Shown one piece after another: positions 17,048-27,051 of a stretch of DNA of 37,828 bases. Both the position numbers and the translations under genes were made by a program. The stretch covers positions 1 through 37,828 of the forward strand of contig JAAYAD010000064.1 of the NCBI GenBank assembly GCA_012719545.1, given 5' to 3'. This stretch comes from Clostridiaceae bacterium (lineage in GTDB: Bacteria; Bacillota; Clostridia; DSM-8532). The notes beneath the pieces were generated by a model, which searched no databases, was not told where the DNA came from, and saw nothing but the letters and a program-made list of their open reading frames with translations. Every line of letters starts with the position of its first letter. The stretch's first letter is position 1.

Positions 17048-17354
17048 AGCCGTTGCCTGCGACGTAGTTTAATGCGCAGTATGCCCTTTATTGTGGCGGC
17101 ATGCCTGCCGCGATTTTATTCACTATAAGATAAGCAGTTGCAGCCTTTTAGCGCAAAGTATATTCTTTGTTGAGCGGTGTGCCTGTTGCGATTATTCACT
17201 ATAAGATAAGCAGCTGCAGCCTGCAGCCTTTTAGAGCGAAGTATACCCTTTGTTGAGCGGCGTGCCTGCCTCGATTTAAAGCGAAGCACGGTCAGCGAAG
17301 CGGGAGCGACTTGAAAACCGGATGTTTTCACGGAGCGCTAAATCGCTGCAGGCA
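17048..17354. repeat. non-coding degenerate tandem repeat with flanking inverted arms
   Basis: The 371-base gap between the PQ-loop gene and uvrB holds repeated sequence richer in G+C than its surroundings. Two clear units, 17102-17179 (78 bases) and 17180-17262 (83 bases), share TGCCTG, TTCACTATAAGATAAGCAG, CAGCCTTTTAG and TTTGTTGAGCGG. A more decayed copy precedes them (17048-17101). A third TGCCTG at 17263 opens a different segment with outer inverted arms (17263-17278 against 17339-17354, 14 of 16 bases pairing) and an inner GAAAAC/GTTTTC hairpin. No open frame is convincing. It resembles a dispersed palindromic repeat or small non-autonomous element, but copies elsewhere cannot be seen from here. 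Confidence 0.7.
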
Positions 17355-17399
17355 AAGCCGCTAATAATGTTTAGTACTCTTATAATGACGTCTGCAGGT

Positions 17400-19388
17400 T
17401 TACCCAAGCAATTTCTTAAGCTCATTTATCTTGTCACGAAGTGCTGCGGCATGTTCAAACTCTAGCTCACGGGCAGCCTTCTTCATATCCCTGGTAAGGC
17501 TTTCAATAAGGTCATTGATGCTTTCGCGATCCAGAATTTCAATACCGGTATCTTTTTTCTTCTTATTGTAGCCTTGTTCTTCCTCAGCCACTTTTGTTGC
17601 CTCAATAACATTATGAACAGCCTTTTGAACAGTACGCGGAGTAATATTGTGCTCAATATTGTACTGCTGTTGAATCCTGCGCCTTCTGTTGGTTTCGTTA
17701 ATGGCGCTCTCCATGGCTCCCGTTATTGTATCGGCATACATTATTACCCGGCCGGACGCATTTCGCGCGGCTCTTCCTATGGTCTGAATCAGGGATGTTT
17801 CAGACCTCAAGAAGCCTTCCTTGTCAGCATCCAGTATGGCAACCAGAGCTACCTCAGGTATATCAAGGCCTTCCCTTAAAAGGTTGATGCCAATGAGGAC
17901 ATCAAATTTGCCCAGACGCAAATCCCGGATAATTTCCATTCGTTCAAGGGCATCAATATCCGAATGGAGGTAACGTACCCTTATTCCCGCTTCATTCATG
18001 TACTTGGTAAGGTCCTCAGCCATTCTCTTGGTGAGGGTGGTGACAAGGGTTCTGAATCCCTTGGCGGTAGTTTCGTTAATTTCGTTAAGAAGGTCATCAA
18101 TTTGCCCTTTAACCGGCCTTACTATAATTTCAGGATCAATAAGGCCTGTGGGACGGATAATCTGCTCCACAACCCTTGTAGAAAGCTTGCGTTCATATTC
18201 AGCCGGGGTGGCGCTGACATAGATAACCTGGTTTATTCTTTCATTGAATTCTTCAAAGGTAAGGGGCCTGTTGTCAAAGGCTGAAGGAAGCCTGAACCCG
18301 TATTCTATAAGGGATTCCTTTCTTGAACGGTCTCCATGGTACATTGCACCTATCTGGGGAACCGTTACATGGGACTCGTCAATAACTAGGAGAAAATCCT
18401 TGGGGAAGTAATCTATAAGGGTATAAGGAGCGCTTCCGGTGGCTCTTCCGCTTATGTGCCTTGAATAGTTTTCTATTCCTTTGCAGAAGCCTATTTCTCT
18501 CATCATCTCTATGTCATAGCGTGTGCGCTGTTCAAGCCTCTGAGCTTCAAGGTATTTGCCGTTGGCTTTAAAGAATTCAAGCCTTTCTTTAAGTTCCTCC
18601 TCAATGGATATGATGGCCCTCTCCATTTTTTCGCGCTTGGTGGCAAAGTGGGATGCCGGGAAAATGGCCGCATGGTTCCTGTAGCCTATTTTTTCGCCGG
18701 TAAGCACATCAATTTCAGTTATCCTGTATATTTCGTCACCGAAGAATTCAACCCTGATGGCAGTATTATTGGAGGAAGGCGGGAAAATATCAAGGACATC
18801 CCCCATCACCCTGAAGGTACCTCTCTTAAAGTCAAACTGGTTTCTGGTGTACTGGATATCAACCAGCTTCTTTATAACTTCATCCCTGTCCTTAATCATA
18901 CCCGGACGCAGAGAAATCATAAGGTCGGTGTAGTCCTCAGGATCGCCCAGACCGTAAATACAGGATACACTGGCAACTACTATAACGTCCCTTCTTTCAA
19001 ACAGGGCGGCAGTTGCCGAGTGGCGCAGCTTTTCTATCTCATCATTGATTGAGGAGTCTTTCTCAATATAGGTATCGGTTGTGGGAATATAAGCCTCCGG
19101 CTGATAATAGTCATAGTAGCTTACAAAATACTCAACTGCATTGTCGGGGAAAAATTCCGTAAACTCGTTGCATAATTGAGCAGCCAGAGTTTTATTGTGT
19201 GCAATAACCAAGGTGGGTTTCTGCACTTTTTCAATCACGTTGGCTATGGTAAATGTCTTTCCTGACCCTGTGACACCCAAAAGAGTCTGGTGCCTGCTTC
19301 CGCTGTTAATCAGGGAAACAAGTTCTTCAATTGCCCTGGGCTGGTCGCCTGTGGGCTTATAATCTGACCTGATTCTGAATTCTGGCAT
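17400..19388 (-). CDS. uvrB: excinuclease ABC subunit B
   Basis: The damage-verifying helicase-like subunit of nucleotide-excision repair. At 662 residues it is full length. It has the Walker A motif GVTGSGKT (about residues 39-46), the beta-hairpin region [12 protein letters not shown] used for strand separation, helicase motifs such as DESH, VSATP and GRAARN, the UvrB-specific [10 protein letters not shown], and a C-terminal UVR domain ([18 protein letters not shown]) for UvrC contact. The start ATG has GGAGGAAAT upstream. uvrA, the common neighbour, is not adjacent; the downstream flank is the repeat cluster at 17.0-17.35 kb. Confidence 0.98.
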   Translation of the reverse strand: MPEFRIRSDYKPTGDQPRAIEELVSLINSGSRHQTLLGVTGSGKTFTIANVIEKVQKPTLVIAHNKTLAAQLCNEFTEFFPDNAVEYFVSYYDYYQPEAYIPTTDTYIEKDSSINDEIEKLRHSATAALFERRDVIVVASVSCIYGLGDPEDYTDLMISLRPGMIKDRDEVIKKLVDIQYTRNQFDFKRGTFRVMGDVLDIFPPSSNNTAIRVEFFGDEIYRITEIDVLTGEKIGYRNHAAIFPASHFATKREKMERAIISIEEELKERLEFFKANGKYLEAQRLEQRTRYDIEMMREIGFCKGIENYSRHISGRATGSAPYTLIDYFPKDFLLVIDESHVTVPQIGAMYHGDRSRKESLIEYGFRLPSAFDNRPLTFEEFNERINQVIYVSATPAEYERKLSTRVVEQIIRPTGLIDPEIIVRPVKGQIDDLLNEINETTAKGFRTLVTTLTKRMAEDLTKYMNEAGIRVRYLHSDIDALERMEIIRDLRLGKFDVLIGINLLREGLDIPEVALVAILDADKEGFLRSETSLIQTIGRAARNASGRVIMYADTITGAMESAINETNRRRRIQQQYNIEHNITPRTVQKAVHNVIEATKVAEEEQGYNKKKKDTGIEILDRESINDLIESLTRDMKKAARELEFEHAAALRDKINELKKLLG

Positions 19389-19418
19389 TTTATTTCCTCC
19401 ACATTTTCAATAAAAGCC

Positions 19419-19453
19419 AAAAAAGGCCATACACGCATACAGCATGTATAGCC
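19419..19453 (-). terminator. terminator after secG
   Basis: An imperfect stem that uses G-T pairs, GGCTATACATGC/GCGTGTATGGCC as read on the minus strand, followed by six T. It lies between secG and the uvrB start, so uvrB should have its own promoter. Confidence 0.75.
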
Positions 19454-19476
19454 CCACTTTTAATTTCACTAATTAA

Positions 19477-19719
19477 TTATTTCAGCAAAAATACAAGTAT
19501 AACGGAGATTATTACGAAAAATATCGCAATCCATCCGGTATATTTGCTTAAACGGGCTTCTATATCGCGTCCTTTGTTTTTACCGAAAAATGTCTCTGCT
19601 CCACCGGCGATAGCACCGCTGATACCTGTGGAACGTCCTGCCTGAAGAAGAACAATTGCTATAATAGCAAGGCAGACTAGTATATAAATAATGTTTACGA
19701 TAATTGTCAGAGCATCCAT
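19477..19719 (-). CDS. secG: protein-export membrane protein SecG
   Basis: The small SecYEG translocon subunit. It has 80 residues with two membrane helices (about 4-24 and 58-78) and the conserved inter-helix segment LLQAGRSTGISGAIAGGAETFFGKNKGRD, whose glycine-rich core is the SecG signature. The start is fixed by CGGAGG. It lies 71 bases after pgi on the same strand and is followed by its own terminator, so a pgi-secG transcript is likely. Confidence 0.95.
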   Translation of the reverse strand: MDALTIIVNIIYILVCLAIIAIVLLQAGRSTGISGAIAGGAETFFGKNKGRDIEARLSKYTGWIAIFFVIISVILVFLLK

Positions 19720-19790
19720 AAATTAAACCTCCGATTCGTTTATGCAGCGTTAACCATTTTAGCATATCGCCAGATTAAAAGCAAGTACAA

Positions 19791-21134
19791 TTACAGACGC
19801 TTCTCAAGCTCAGCTTTTTCTTTCTCAAATCCGGGCTTGCCCAAGAGAGCAAACATATTCTTCTTGTATGCTTCAACACCGGGCTGGTCAAAGGGATTGA
19901 GCCCCATAAGATAACCGCTTATGCCGCATGCTTTTTCAAAGAAGTATACAAGATAGCCGAACCAGTAAGGAGTCATCTCAGGAATATTAATTACAAGGTT
20001 AGGAACTCCGCCGTCATTATGGGCAAGGATGGTTCCCTTCATTGCCATCTTGTTGACAAAGTCCATCTCTTTTCCGCTTAAGTAGTTGAGCTTGTCCAAA
20101 TCGTCCTCTGTAGAGCCCATGATAATGTTCTTCCTGCATTTTTCAACATTCAATACAGTTTCAAAGATGTTGCGCATTCCATCCTGAATGTATTGACCCA
20201 TGGAATGAAGGTCGGTTGAAAAATCAACTCCGGCAGGGAAAATGCCTTTATGATCCTTGCCTTCGCTTTCACCGTAGAGCTGCTTCCACCATTCGGTTAC
20301 ATAATGGAGAGAAGGCTCGTAGTTAACCAGAATTTCAATTATCTTGCCTTTTCTGTAGAGGGCATTTCTTACTGCTGCATATTTATAGCAGTCATTTTCA
20401 GCATAGGGCTTTTTGCAGTCATTGTAAGCATCCTGAGCGCCCTTCATCATTTCAACAATATCGATGCCGGCAACGGCAATGGGCAGAAGTCCTACTGCTG
20501 TCAGTACGGAGTAACGGCCTCCTACATCGTCGGGAATAACGAAAGTCTCATAGCCTTCCTCGTTGGCAAGGGTCTTAAGAGCGCCTCTTGCCTTGTCAGT
20601 AGTGGCATATATACGACTTTGAGCACCTTTCTTGCCATACTTTTTCTCCATATATTCCTTAAGAACCCTGAAAGCAATGGCAGGCTCTGTGGTAGTACCT
20701 GACTTGGATATAACATTAACCGAAATATCCTTGCCTTCAACCAGTTCCAAAAGCTCGGCAAGATAGGTGGAGCTTATGCTGTTTCCTGCAAAATATATTT
20801 CAGGACCGTTGCGCTTGTCTTTGGGAAGCAGATTATAGAATGAATGGGTAAGTGATTCTATGGCTGCTCTAGCGCCCAAATAGGAACCGCCGATACCAAC
20901 AACAATCAACACATCTGAGTCTTCCCTTATTTTACGGGCAGCTTTAAGAATCCTTGAGAACTCTTCCTTATCATAATTATTGGGAAGTTCAACCCATCCT
21001 AAAAAGTCATTTCCAGGACCGCTTTTTTCATGAAGCATATTGTGAGCCAGAGATACCTGGCCTTCCATATAGCTTATCTCATTCTCGCTGAGAAAGCCCA
21101 AGGCATTTTTGTAATCAAAAGTTACTTTAGCCAT
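19791..21134 (-). CDS. pgi: glucose-6-phosphate isomerase
   Basis: Interconverts glucose 6-phosphate and fructose 6-phosphate in glycolysis. The 447-residue protein is the shorter bacterial/archaeal-like length seen in Firmicutes. Visible blocks are [16 protein letters not shown], the phosphate-binding [10 protein letters not shown], the [17 protein letters not shown] signature, [10 protein letters not shown], and a C-terminal segment with [10 protein letters not shown] (the catalytic lysine region). The start ATG has AGAGAGAGG upstream. It is followed closely by secG. Confidence 0.97.
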   Translation of the reverse strand: MAKVTFDYKNALGFLSENEISYMEGQVSLAHNMLHEKSGPGNDFLGWVELPNNYDKEEFSRILKAARKIREDSDVLIVVGIGGSYLGARAAIESLTHSFYNLLPKDKRNGPEIYFAGNSISSTYLAELLELVEGKDISVNVISKSGTTTEPAIAFRVLKEYMEKKYGKKGAQSRIYATTDKARGALKTLANEEGYETFVIPDDVGGRYSVLTAVGLLPIAVAGIDIVEMMKGAQDAYNDCKKPYAENDCYKYAAVRNALYRKGKIIEILVNYEPSLHYVTEWWKQLYGESEGKDHKGIFPAGVDFSTDLHSMGQYIQDGMRNIFETVLNVEKCRKNIIMGSTEDDLDKLNYLSGKEMDFVNKMAMKGTILAHNDGGVPNLVINIPEMTPYWFGYLVYFFEKACGISGYLMGLNPFDQPGVEAYKKNMFALLGKPGFEKEKAELEKRL

Positions 21135-21303
21135 TATAAAACCTCTCTCTTTTTTGTTTTCACCGTTTTAAAAACAAAATTTTCATACAAACGACTTTAT
21201 TTTATCATATTTTTCCTGCAACTGCACACTCTAATTTATCCAAAAATAGCCTTAGTGATTTTTATTAAATTATTCACTATTTTTACTTAATTAGCAGCAT
21301 CTC

Positions 21304-21332
21304 TTGTTATACAGACCTTTTAAGATTATTCT
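21304..21332 (+). promoter_or_regulatory. putative promoter for the DUF5107-like gene
   Basis: TTGTTA (21304-21309), a 17-base spacer and TATTCT (21327-21332) lie about 30 bases before the ATG, with GGAGG in between as the ribosome binding site. Confidence 0.5.
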
Positions 21333-21361
21333 GGTTTTGAAGTATTTTACAGGAGGATGCT

Positions 21362-23017
21362 ATGAGAAAAAAAGTACTGTTTATTTTAACTTTAATTCTG
21401 GCAATTTCAATTTTGCTGCCCTGTGCAAAAGCAGCAGCCGATGAAACTCTTAAAATATACAAATCAACAGTTGAATTCAGGCATTTTTACTTTGAGACAG
21501 ACGAAAATAACATGATTGTAAACTACGATAAAAATAAAACAGTAAAAACTACCTTCAATACAATAGTCATAGAAAATCCCTTTATTAAAGTCACCTTATT
21601 GCCCGAATACGGCGGGCGCATCCTGTCAATCATCTATAAGCCCACTGGACATGAGATGCTGTATCAGAACCCGGTAGGTGCGCCATACGGAATAAAGGAA
21701 GGCAACTTCTATTATGACTGGCTTATGGTTTACGGGGGAATATTCCCTACATTTCCCGAGCCCGAGCATGGCAAGGCATGGTGCCTTCCCTGGGAATCTG
21801 AAATAATCGAGCAGAGCGATGAAAAAATATCCGTTGAAATGAAATTTACCGACACCATATCCAGTGGTCCCAATGTACCGGGCAAGTTTGACAACGGAAG
21901 AACCGACCTAACCTTAATATCGACTGTTACCGTATACCGGGATAAATCATATGTCGATTACAATATAAGGCTTGTGAACAACAAAAATGAGCCGGTTAAC
22001 TATGAATACTGGACCTGCGTGACCTTTGCACCCGGTTCTGAACCAAATAATACATACTGTCCTCCTGATACAGAAATAGTTGCCCCAATAAGCAAGGTCC
22101 TTTTGAAGGATGACTGGTGGCCATGGATGGGTTCTTCAGAAAAAGCCATCAGCAAAAGCAACCATGTATTTGAATACAATAACCTGGCTCATTTTAAAAA
22201 CTGGAAGGACATGGGCATTGCCTATGCATACCCTGAAGTTTCAGAAAACTGGTGGGGAGTTATAAATCATGAAAATGAAGTGGGTCTTTTAAGGATTGCC
22301 GATAACAAAAACTCAACGCCCGGCCTGAAATTCTGGACATGGGGTATTGACAGCAAAAATGTAAACCCTGAAACCTTTGAAAACCCGGCAAGGCCATATA
22401 TTGAGCTATGGGCAGGCCACTCCCCCCAATTTTTTGCCGACACCAAAATAGGGCCAAATGAAGAAAAAGCCTGGACAGAGCATTATATACCAACCATCGG
22501 TATGTCCAAAGTAACTCATGCCAATGAGAACGCCGCCATTTATTTAAATCATGCTCCGGATGAAAAAAAGGAGAACATCCTGTTCAATGCCGAGATTTTT
22601 GCAACCCATCCCAATGAAGTGCTAAAGGTAAGCTTATGCCTTGAGGGAAAAAACAGTTACATCCTTTTGGAGGAAACAATAGAAGTTAATCCAACTGCTC
22701 CTGCAAAATATTCGGTTCCCCTTCCATTGGATAAGCCTGAAAACGGTGAATATACCTATCAGCTGATATTATCCAATGATACAGGCAAAATTCTTGCTCA
22801 GGCACAGATTCCCTTCAAAACCGAAGATTACAGGGAAGCATCTAAAGATTCTGGGGAAACAAATGCAGGTCCGGAACTTCCGGCCGCTTCATCATCCGTC
22901 AATGATAATGCAGGAATATGGTATTTTGCTGTTGGAGCAATAATTATTCTGCTGATTTTCTCTATCATTCTGGTCATCTGTATAATAAAATACAGGAAAG
23001 GACATGTGGCTAAATAA
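21362..23017 (+). CDS. secreted, membrane-anchored DUF5107-like protein
   Basis: A 551-residue exported protein. It has a Sec signal peptide (residues 1-25, ending AKAAAD). Its long central domain, about 40-370, has carbohydrate-mutarotase/DUF5107-like blocks, including LPEYGGRILSIIYKPTGHEML, EPEHGKAW, and a Trp-rich stretch with WGIDSKNVNPE. A beta-sandwich-like region follows to about 490, then a Ser/Gly-rich linker and a C-terminal membrane helix (about 519-543) with a basic tail. This places the domain outside the cell, tethered to the membrane. DUF5107 domains often accompany glycoside-active proteins, so sugar binding or processing is a reasonable inference, but no catalytic residues are established. 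It is a solitary plus-strand gene with GGAGGATGCT before the ATG. Confidence 0.8.
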   Translation: MRKKVLFILTLILAISILLPCAKAAADETLKIYKSTVEFRHFYFETDENNMIVNYDKNKTVKTTFNTIVIENPFIKVTLLPEYGGRILSIIYKPTGHEMLYQNPVGAPYGIKEGNFYYDWLMVYGGIFPTFPEPEHGKAWCLPWESEIIEQSDEKISVEMKFTDTISSGPNVPGKFDNGRTDLTLISTVTVYRDKSYVDYNIRLVNNKNEPVNYEYWTCVTFAPGSEPNNTYCPPDTEIVAPISKVLLKDDWWPWMGSSEKAISKSNHVFEYNNLAHFKNWKDMGIAYAYPEVSENWWGVINHENEVGLLRIADNKNSTPGLKFWTWGIDSKNVNPETFENPARPYIELWAGHSPQFFADTKIGPNEEKAWTEHYIPTIGMSKVTHANENAAIYLNHAPDEKKENILFNAEIFATHPNEVLKVSLCLEGKNSYILLEETIEVNPTAPAKYSVPLPLDKPENGEYTYQLILSNDTGKILAQAQIPFKTEDYREASKDSGETNAGPELPAASSSVNDNAGIWYFAVGAIIILLIFSIILVICIIKYRKGHVAK

Positions 23018-23067
23018 ATCAAGCAAATTCTAAGTTATGAATGCTTTATACTATAAAACCATAAAAC

Positions 23068-23100
23068 AACGGGGCTGAATTACAGCCCCGTTAACTTTTT
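23068..23100 (+). terminator. terminator between convergent genes (possibly bidirectional)
   Basis: A perfect 10-bp stem, AACGGGGCTG/CAGCCCCGTT, with a 5-base loop. On the plus strand it is followed by AACTTTTT. On the minus strand the downstream tract is also T-rich, so it may serve the oxaloacetate/pyruvate carboxyltransferase gene as well. Confidence 0.85.
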
Positions 23101-23137
23101 ATATATAGCAATTATTTAACTTTAATGCCCTGTCAAA

Positions 23138-24535
23138 TCAGCCCAGGGGATGAACCCTGTTCTCATAATCCACCATATCGGGATCAATCTTATATTTCTG
23201 AGCCTTGCGGAACTCAAAGAACTTCTTTGCCACCTGCGGGAACATTGCGTAGGTGAGAACATCCTCTTCCTGCTCAATGTACTCGGCGGCTTCAGCCCTT
23301 ATGTTGTCAAGCTCATTGGGAATGAGGTCGGCAGGTCTGCATGAAATGCGCTCTTCATCTCCGATGATCTTCTTAACAATCTCTTCGCTGATTGGAGCAG
23401 GAGTTCTGCCGTATTCACCCTTGACTATGCCCTTTGTTTCCTTGGGCACCATCTTGTAGCGCTCACCTGAAATAACATTCATTACAGCCTGAGTTCCTAC
23501 AATCTGGCTGGTGGGAGTAACAAGGGGCGGATATCCCAGATCGGCTCTGACGTTGGGAATCTCTTTGAGAACATCCATAAACTTGTCTTCCTTGCCGGCC
23601 TGTTTAAGCTGGGAAACAAGGTTTGAAAGCATTCCGCCGGGAACCTGATAAATAAGGGTGTTTATATCAACGCCCATAACCTTGGTGCTGAGAAGTCCTG
23701 TTTTAAGGTACTTTTCCTTAAGTTCCGTGAAGTATGAGGCAATTTCGCTTAAGAGATTAAGATCATATCCGGTATCATACTGTGTGCCCTTAAGGGTTGC
23801 AACAAGGGGCTCAACTGGCGGCTGTGAAGTACCCATGCTCAAAGGAGATATAGCGCAGTCTACTATATCCACTCCTGCCTCAATAGCCTTAATGTATGTC
23901 ATTGAAGCAACACCGCTGGTGTAGTGGGTGTGGAGCTGAATGGGAACCTTGATATTTTCTTTCAGTGCCTTAACCAGATCATAAGCCTGGTAAGGAGTAA
24001 GAAGCCCTGCCATGTCCTTGATGCATATGGAATCGGCACCCATTTCAACATACACTTTCGCGTCCTTTACAAACTGCTCAAGGCTGTGGAAAGGACTGAT
24101 GGTATAAGAAAATGCCGCCTGAGCATGACCGCCTTCCTTCTTGCAGGCCTTTAACGCTCTTTCAATATTTCTTGCATCGTTCAGGGCGTCAAAGATACGG
24201 ATAATATCCATACCGTTGGCAACAGCCTTCTGAACAAAATAATCAACTACATCATCTGCATAATGCTTGTATCCTAAGAGGTTCTGGCCTCTTAAGAGCA
24301 TCTGGAGCTTGGTGTTTTTAGCTTTGTCCCTGATTTTTCTCAGTCTTTCCCAGGGATCTTCATTCAAGAATCTGACGCATGCGTCAAAGGTAGCTCCGCC
24401 CCAGCATTCAAGCGAATTAAATCCTACCTTATCCAACTTTTCCACTATGGGGAGTATCTCATCGATAGTCATTCGGGTAGCAATGAGGGACTGATGCGCG
24501 TCTCTCAAGCTGGTATCAGTTATCTTTATTCCCAT
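23138..24535 (-). CDS. pyruvate/oxaloacetate carboxyltransferase subunit (OadA/PycB/transcarboxylase 5S type)
   Basis: Moves a carboxyl group between carboxybiotin and pyruvate, interconverting pyruvate and oxaloacetate. The 465-residue protein has the HMGL-like TIM barrel (about 4-270) with DTSLRDAHQSL, the carboxylated-lysine motif CIKDMAG (Lys173) and the metal ligands in LHTHYTSG. The conserved PYC_OADA domain follows (about 290-460, with VPGGMLSNLVSQL and VTPTSQIVG). It lacks a C-terminal biotin domain, unlike fused OadA; the biotin carrier is the next gene upstream. It follows the carrier by 29 bases. No membrane OadB sodium-pump subunit or biotin carboxylase adjoins, which favours a transcarboxylase-type role. 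Confidence 0.92.
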   Translation of the reverse strand: MGIKITDTSLRDAHQSLIATRMTIDEILPIVEKLDKVGFNSLECWGGATFDACVRFLNEDPWERLRKIRDKAKNTKLQMLLRGQNLLGYKHYADDVVDYFVQKAVANGMDIIRIFDALNDARNIERALKACKKEGGHAQAAFSYTISPFHSLEQFVKDAKVYVEMGADSICIKDMAGLLTPYQAYDLVKALKENIKVPIQLHTHYTSGVASMTYIKAIEAGVDIVDCAISPLSMGTSQPPVEPLVATLKGTQYDTGYDLNLLSEIASYFTELKEKYLKTGLLSTKVMGVDINTLIYQVPGGMLSNLVSQLKQAGKEDKFMDVLKEIPNVRADLGYPPLVTPTSQIVGTQAVMNVISGERYKMVPKETKGIVKGEYGRTPAPISEEIVKKIIGDEERISCRPADLIPNELDNIRAEAAEYIEQEEDVLTYAMFPQVAKKFFEFRKAQKYKIDPDMVDYENRVHPLG

Positions 24536-24564
24536 GGCCTTTAGCCCTCCCTCTGTTTAATTGT

Positions 24565-24951
24565 TCAGTTTAAGGTAAAAAGGATATCGCCGCTGTTTAC
24601 CTGCTGTCCCTTTGTTACATTAACGCTGGCAACAGTTGCATCCTGAGGGGCAAGAATTTCATTTTCCATCTTCATTGCCTCCAAAATGGCAACCAGGGTT
24701 CCCTTTGATACTTTATCCCCAACATTAACCTTTACATCAAGAATGGTACCGGGCATGGGAGCTGTAATCTTAATGGCACCTTCAGTACCCTGTGGTTTTG
24801 GAGCAGGAGCAGGCTGCTCCGCCTTAACAGTCTCCTGTTTTGGTGCTTCCTGAACTGGCTGTGCAGCAGGACGGCTTGATACAACACCGCCAACTTCTTC
24901 AACTTCAACTTCGTACTTATTACCATTTACGTTAACTATAAACTTTCTCAT
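24565..24951 (-). CDS. biotin carboxyl carrier protein
   Basis: A 128-residue carrier that shuttles CO2 between the two flanking carboxyltransferases. It has an N-terminal strand region (MRKFIVNVNGNKYEVEVEEV), a Pro/Ala/Gln-rich flexible linker (about 25-58), and a biotinyl domain (60-128) with the biotinylation motif EAMKMEN (Lys94) and the lipoyl/biotinyl PMPGTI opening. I chose the ATG at 24951 because GGAGG stands eight bases before it. An in-frame ATG at 24969 would add six residues upstream of that site. It lies between the other two genes of the cluster. Confidence 0.93.
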   Translation of the reverse strand: MRKFIVNVNGNKYEVEVEEVGGVVSSRPAAQPVQEAPKQETVKAEQPAPAPKPQGTEGAIKITAPMPGTILDVKVNVGDKVSKGTLVAILEAMKMENEILAPQDATVASVNVTKGQQVNSGDILFTLN

Positions 24952-24996
24952 ACAAATAACCTCCGACATTACATTACTTGGTCCCAGATTCTTTTA

Positions 24997-26547
24997 TTAG
25001 AGCGGAATATTGCCATGCTTCTTTGAAGGTCTTGTTTCACGCTTGCTGGCCAGCATGTCCAAAGAGCTGATTATGCGCTGACGGGTTGTGGCAGGTTCAA
25101 TAACATCATCCACATATCCCCTGGCAGCAGCAACGTATGGATTTGAGAACTTGTCCCTGTATTCCTGAATCTTTTGTTTCCTGAAGTTAATAGGATCCTC
25201 GGATTGAGCAATCTCTTTCTTGAATATGATATTGGCAGCACCATCGGGACCCATAACAGCTATTTCGGCTGTCGGCCATGCAAGAACCATGTCAGCTCCC
25301 AGATGCTTGCTGTTCATGGCAATGTAAGCACCGCCATATGCTTTTCTGGTTATGATGTTTACCTTGGGTACAGTTGCCTCGGAGAAGGCATACAGAAGCT
25401 TCGCGCCGTGGCGGATAATACCGCTGTGCTCCTGTTTAACTCCCGGAAGGTATCCGGGTACATCTGTAAAGGTAACAATGGGGATATTGAAGGCATCGCA
25501 GAATCTTACGAAGCGTGCAGCCTTGTCGGATGCGTCAACATCGAGAGCACCAGCCGCAACCTTGGGCTGATTTGCCACAATTCCTGCTGTCTTTCCTCCG
25601 AAACGGGCAAAGCCAACAATTATATTTTTTGCAAAGCCTTCATGTATTTCAAAGAATTCACCGTCATCGGTGACCTTTCTGATAACATCCAGCATATCGT
25701 AAGGTTTGTTGGGATCATCGGGGATAATCTCATTGAGCTCAGCTTCGAGCCTGTTGAAATCATCCTTGCATTCAACCACATCAGGATCGGTGAGATTATT
25801 GTCGGGAAGATATGAAATAAGCTTCTTAACCTTTTCAAAGCAGCTTTCCTCATCAGCGCACTCGAAATGAGCAACACCGCTTGTTGTATTGTGAGTCTTT
25901 GCGCCGCCCAGCTGGTCGAAGCTTACATCCTCACCGGTCACAGCCTTAATTACCTGTGGCCCGGTAATAAACATATGGCTTGTCTTGTCAACCATAAATA
26001 CGAAGTCTGTAATTGCAGGTGAATACACGGCACCGCCTGCGCATGGCCCCATAATGAGAGAAATCTGCGGAATCACACCTGAAGCAAGAGTATTCCTTAA
26101 GAAGATGTCGCCAAAACCGCCCAGCGCATCAATTCCTTCTTCTATGCGTGCTCCGCCGGAGTCATTGATGCTTATGAAGGGAGCACCCATTTTCATAGCC
26201 ATATCCATGACCTTTGTAATTTTCCTGGCATGCATTTCTCCGAGTGAACCGCCAATTACCGTAAAGTCCTGAGATGATACAAACACAAGCCGTCCGTTAA
26301 TGGTGCCATAGCCTGTAACAACTCCGTCACCCGCAATTTTCTTTTTCTGCATGTCGAAATCAATTCCGCGGGTTTCAACAAAAGCGTCCATCTCAACAAA
26401 GCTACCCTCGTCCAGTAACATGGAAAGCCTTTCACGGGCAGTTTTCTTTCCTGACTCGTGCTGTTTGGAAATCTTGCTTTCTCCGCCTCCCAGCTTGAGG
26501 CCTTCCTTCTTGTTTCGCAGCTCGTTTAATTTATCAAACGTTGCCAT
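24997..26547 (-). CDS. acyl-CoA carboxyltransferase (methylmalonyl-CoA decarboxylase alpha / transcarboxylase 12S type)
   Basis: A 516-residue carboxyltransferase of the crotonase-like acyl-CoA carboxylase beta family. It has both half-domains: the N-terminal half with [27 protein letters not shown] and [12 protein letters not shown], and the C-terminal half with [23 protein letters not shown] and GPDGAANI, which form the two oxyanion holes. It would transfer carboxyl between methylmalonyl-CoA (or propionyl-CoA) and biotin. It is the first gene of the three-gene operon behind a good promoter at 26.63 kb, with GAGGTG before the ATG. Together the three proteins match the composition of methylmalonyl-CoA:pyruvate transcarboxylase. 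Acetyl-CoA as substrate cannot be excluded. Confidence 0.92.
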   Translation of the reverse strand: MATFDKLNELRNKKEGLKLGGGESKISKQHESGKKTARERLSMLLDEGSFVEMDAFVETRGIDFDMQKKKIAGDGVVTGYGTINGRLVFVSSQDFTVIGGSLGEMHARKITKVMDMAMKMGAPFISINDSGGARIEEGIDALGGFGDIFLRNTLASGVIPQISLIMGPCAGGAVYSPAITDFVFMVDKTSHMFITGPQVIKAVTGEDVSFDQLGGAKTHNTTSGVAHFECADEESCFEKVKKLISYLPDNNLTDPDVVECKDDFNRLEAELNEIIPDDPNKPYDMLDVIRKVTDDGEFFEIHEGFAKNIIVGFARFGGKTAGIVANQPKVAAGALDVDASDKAARFVRFCDAFNIPIVTFTDVPGYLPGVKQEHSGIIRHGAKLLYAFSEATVPKVNIITRKAYGGAYIAMNSKHLGADMVLAWPTAEIAVMGPDGAANIIFKKEIAQSEDPINFRKQKIQEYRDKFSNPYVAAARGYVDDVIEPATTRQRIISSLDMLASKRETRPSKKHGNIPL

Positions 26548-26630
26548 TTTTTCACCTCGTCTATCAATCTTTTCAATCTACAAGTTTATAACCGTAATAA
26601 TTATTCAGCAAAAAAACGTACACGGCCTTA

Positions 26631-26659
26631 ATTATACCCCACTTTAAATTGTTGTGCAA
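26631..26659 (-). promoter_or_regulatory. promoter of the biotin carboxyltransferase operon
   Basis: On the minus strand: TTGCAC (26654-26659), a 17-base spacer and a perfect TATAAT (26631-26636), about 85 bases before the first ATG. The remainder of the 300-base divergent gap shows no other convincing element. Confidence 0.8.
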
Positions 26660-26847
26660 GAATCACAGCCTGATCCTTCATGGCCTCAAACCTTTAAAAT
26701 TCATAATTTTGACGATTTTTAGAAATAAGATTTTGGCATAAACATCCATGTGAATAAAAATAAAATAATGACGTATATTAAAATATTTACCTGTATAACA
26801 ATGCGCGAAAAAATAAAAAATAAACATAGGAAAGGAGGACAAAACCA

Positions 26848-27024
26848 ATGTTAAAATGGGCGATTACCTTTTTGATTCTGGCATTGATTTCCGCCCTGTT
26901 CGGGTTCGGCCTTATCGCCAACCTGACATTTGGAATTGCCAAGATCCTTTTCTATATATTCATTGCGCTTTTTGTAATAAGCCTCATATTTGGAAGGCAG
27001 ATTTTCCGCACCGAAGACAGGTAG
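26848..27024 (+). CDS. DUF1328-type small membrane protein
   Basis: A 58-residue protein, almost entirely hydrophobic, with two helices (about 3-24 and 28-49) and a short charged tail (FRTEDR). It matches the DUF1328/YtjA pattern: [20 protein letters not shown], then the IAKILFYIF block. The function of the family is unknown; members in other bacteria are often stress-linked. The start is unambiguous, with AAAGGAGG eight bases upstream, and a strong terminator follows 27 bases after the stop. It is divergent from the carboxyltransferase operon. Confidence 0.85.
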   Translation: MLKWAITFLILALISALFGFGLIANLTFGIAKILFYIFIALFVISLIFGRQIFRTEDR

Positions 27025-27051
27025 TTGCAAATCTCTGATATGAAATACCAG

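Noticed and set aside
25174..25815. A 213-codon plus-strand frame inside the carboxyltransferase gene
   Set aside because: Antisense to a highly conserved gene and without start signals; long antisense frames are expected opposite such codon usage.
23138..26547. Sodium-pumping oxaloacetate or methylmalonyl-CoA decarboxylase
   Set aside because: No membrane beta or small gamma subunit is present beside the three soluble subunits.
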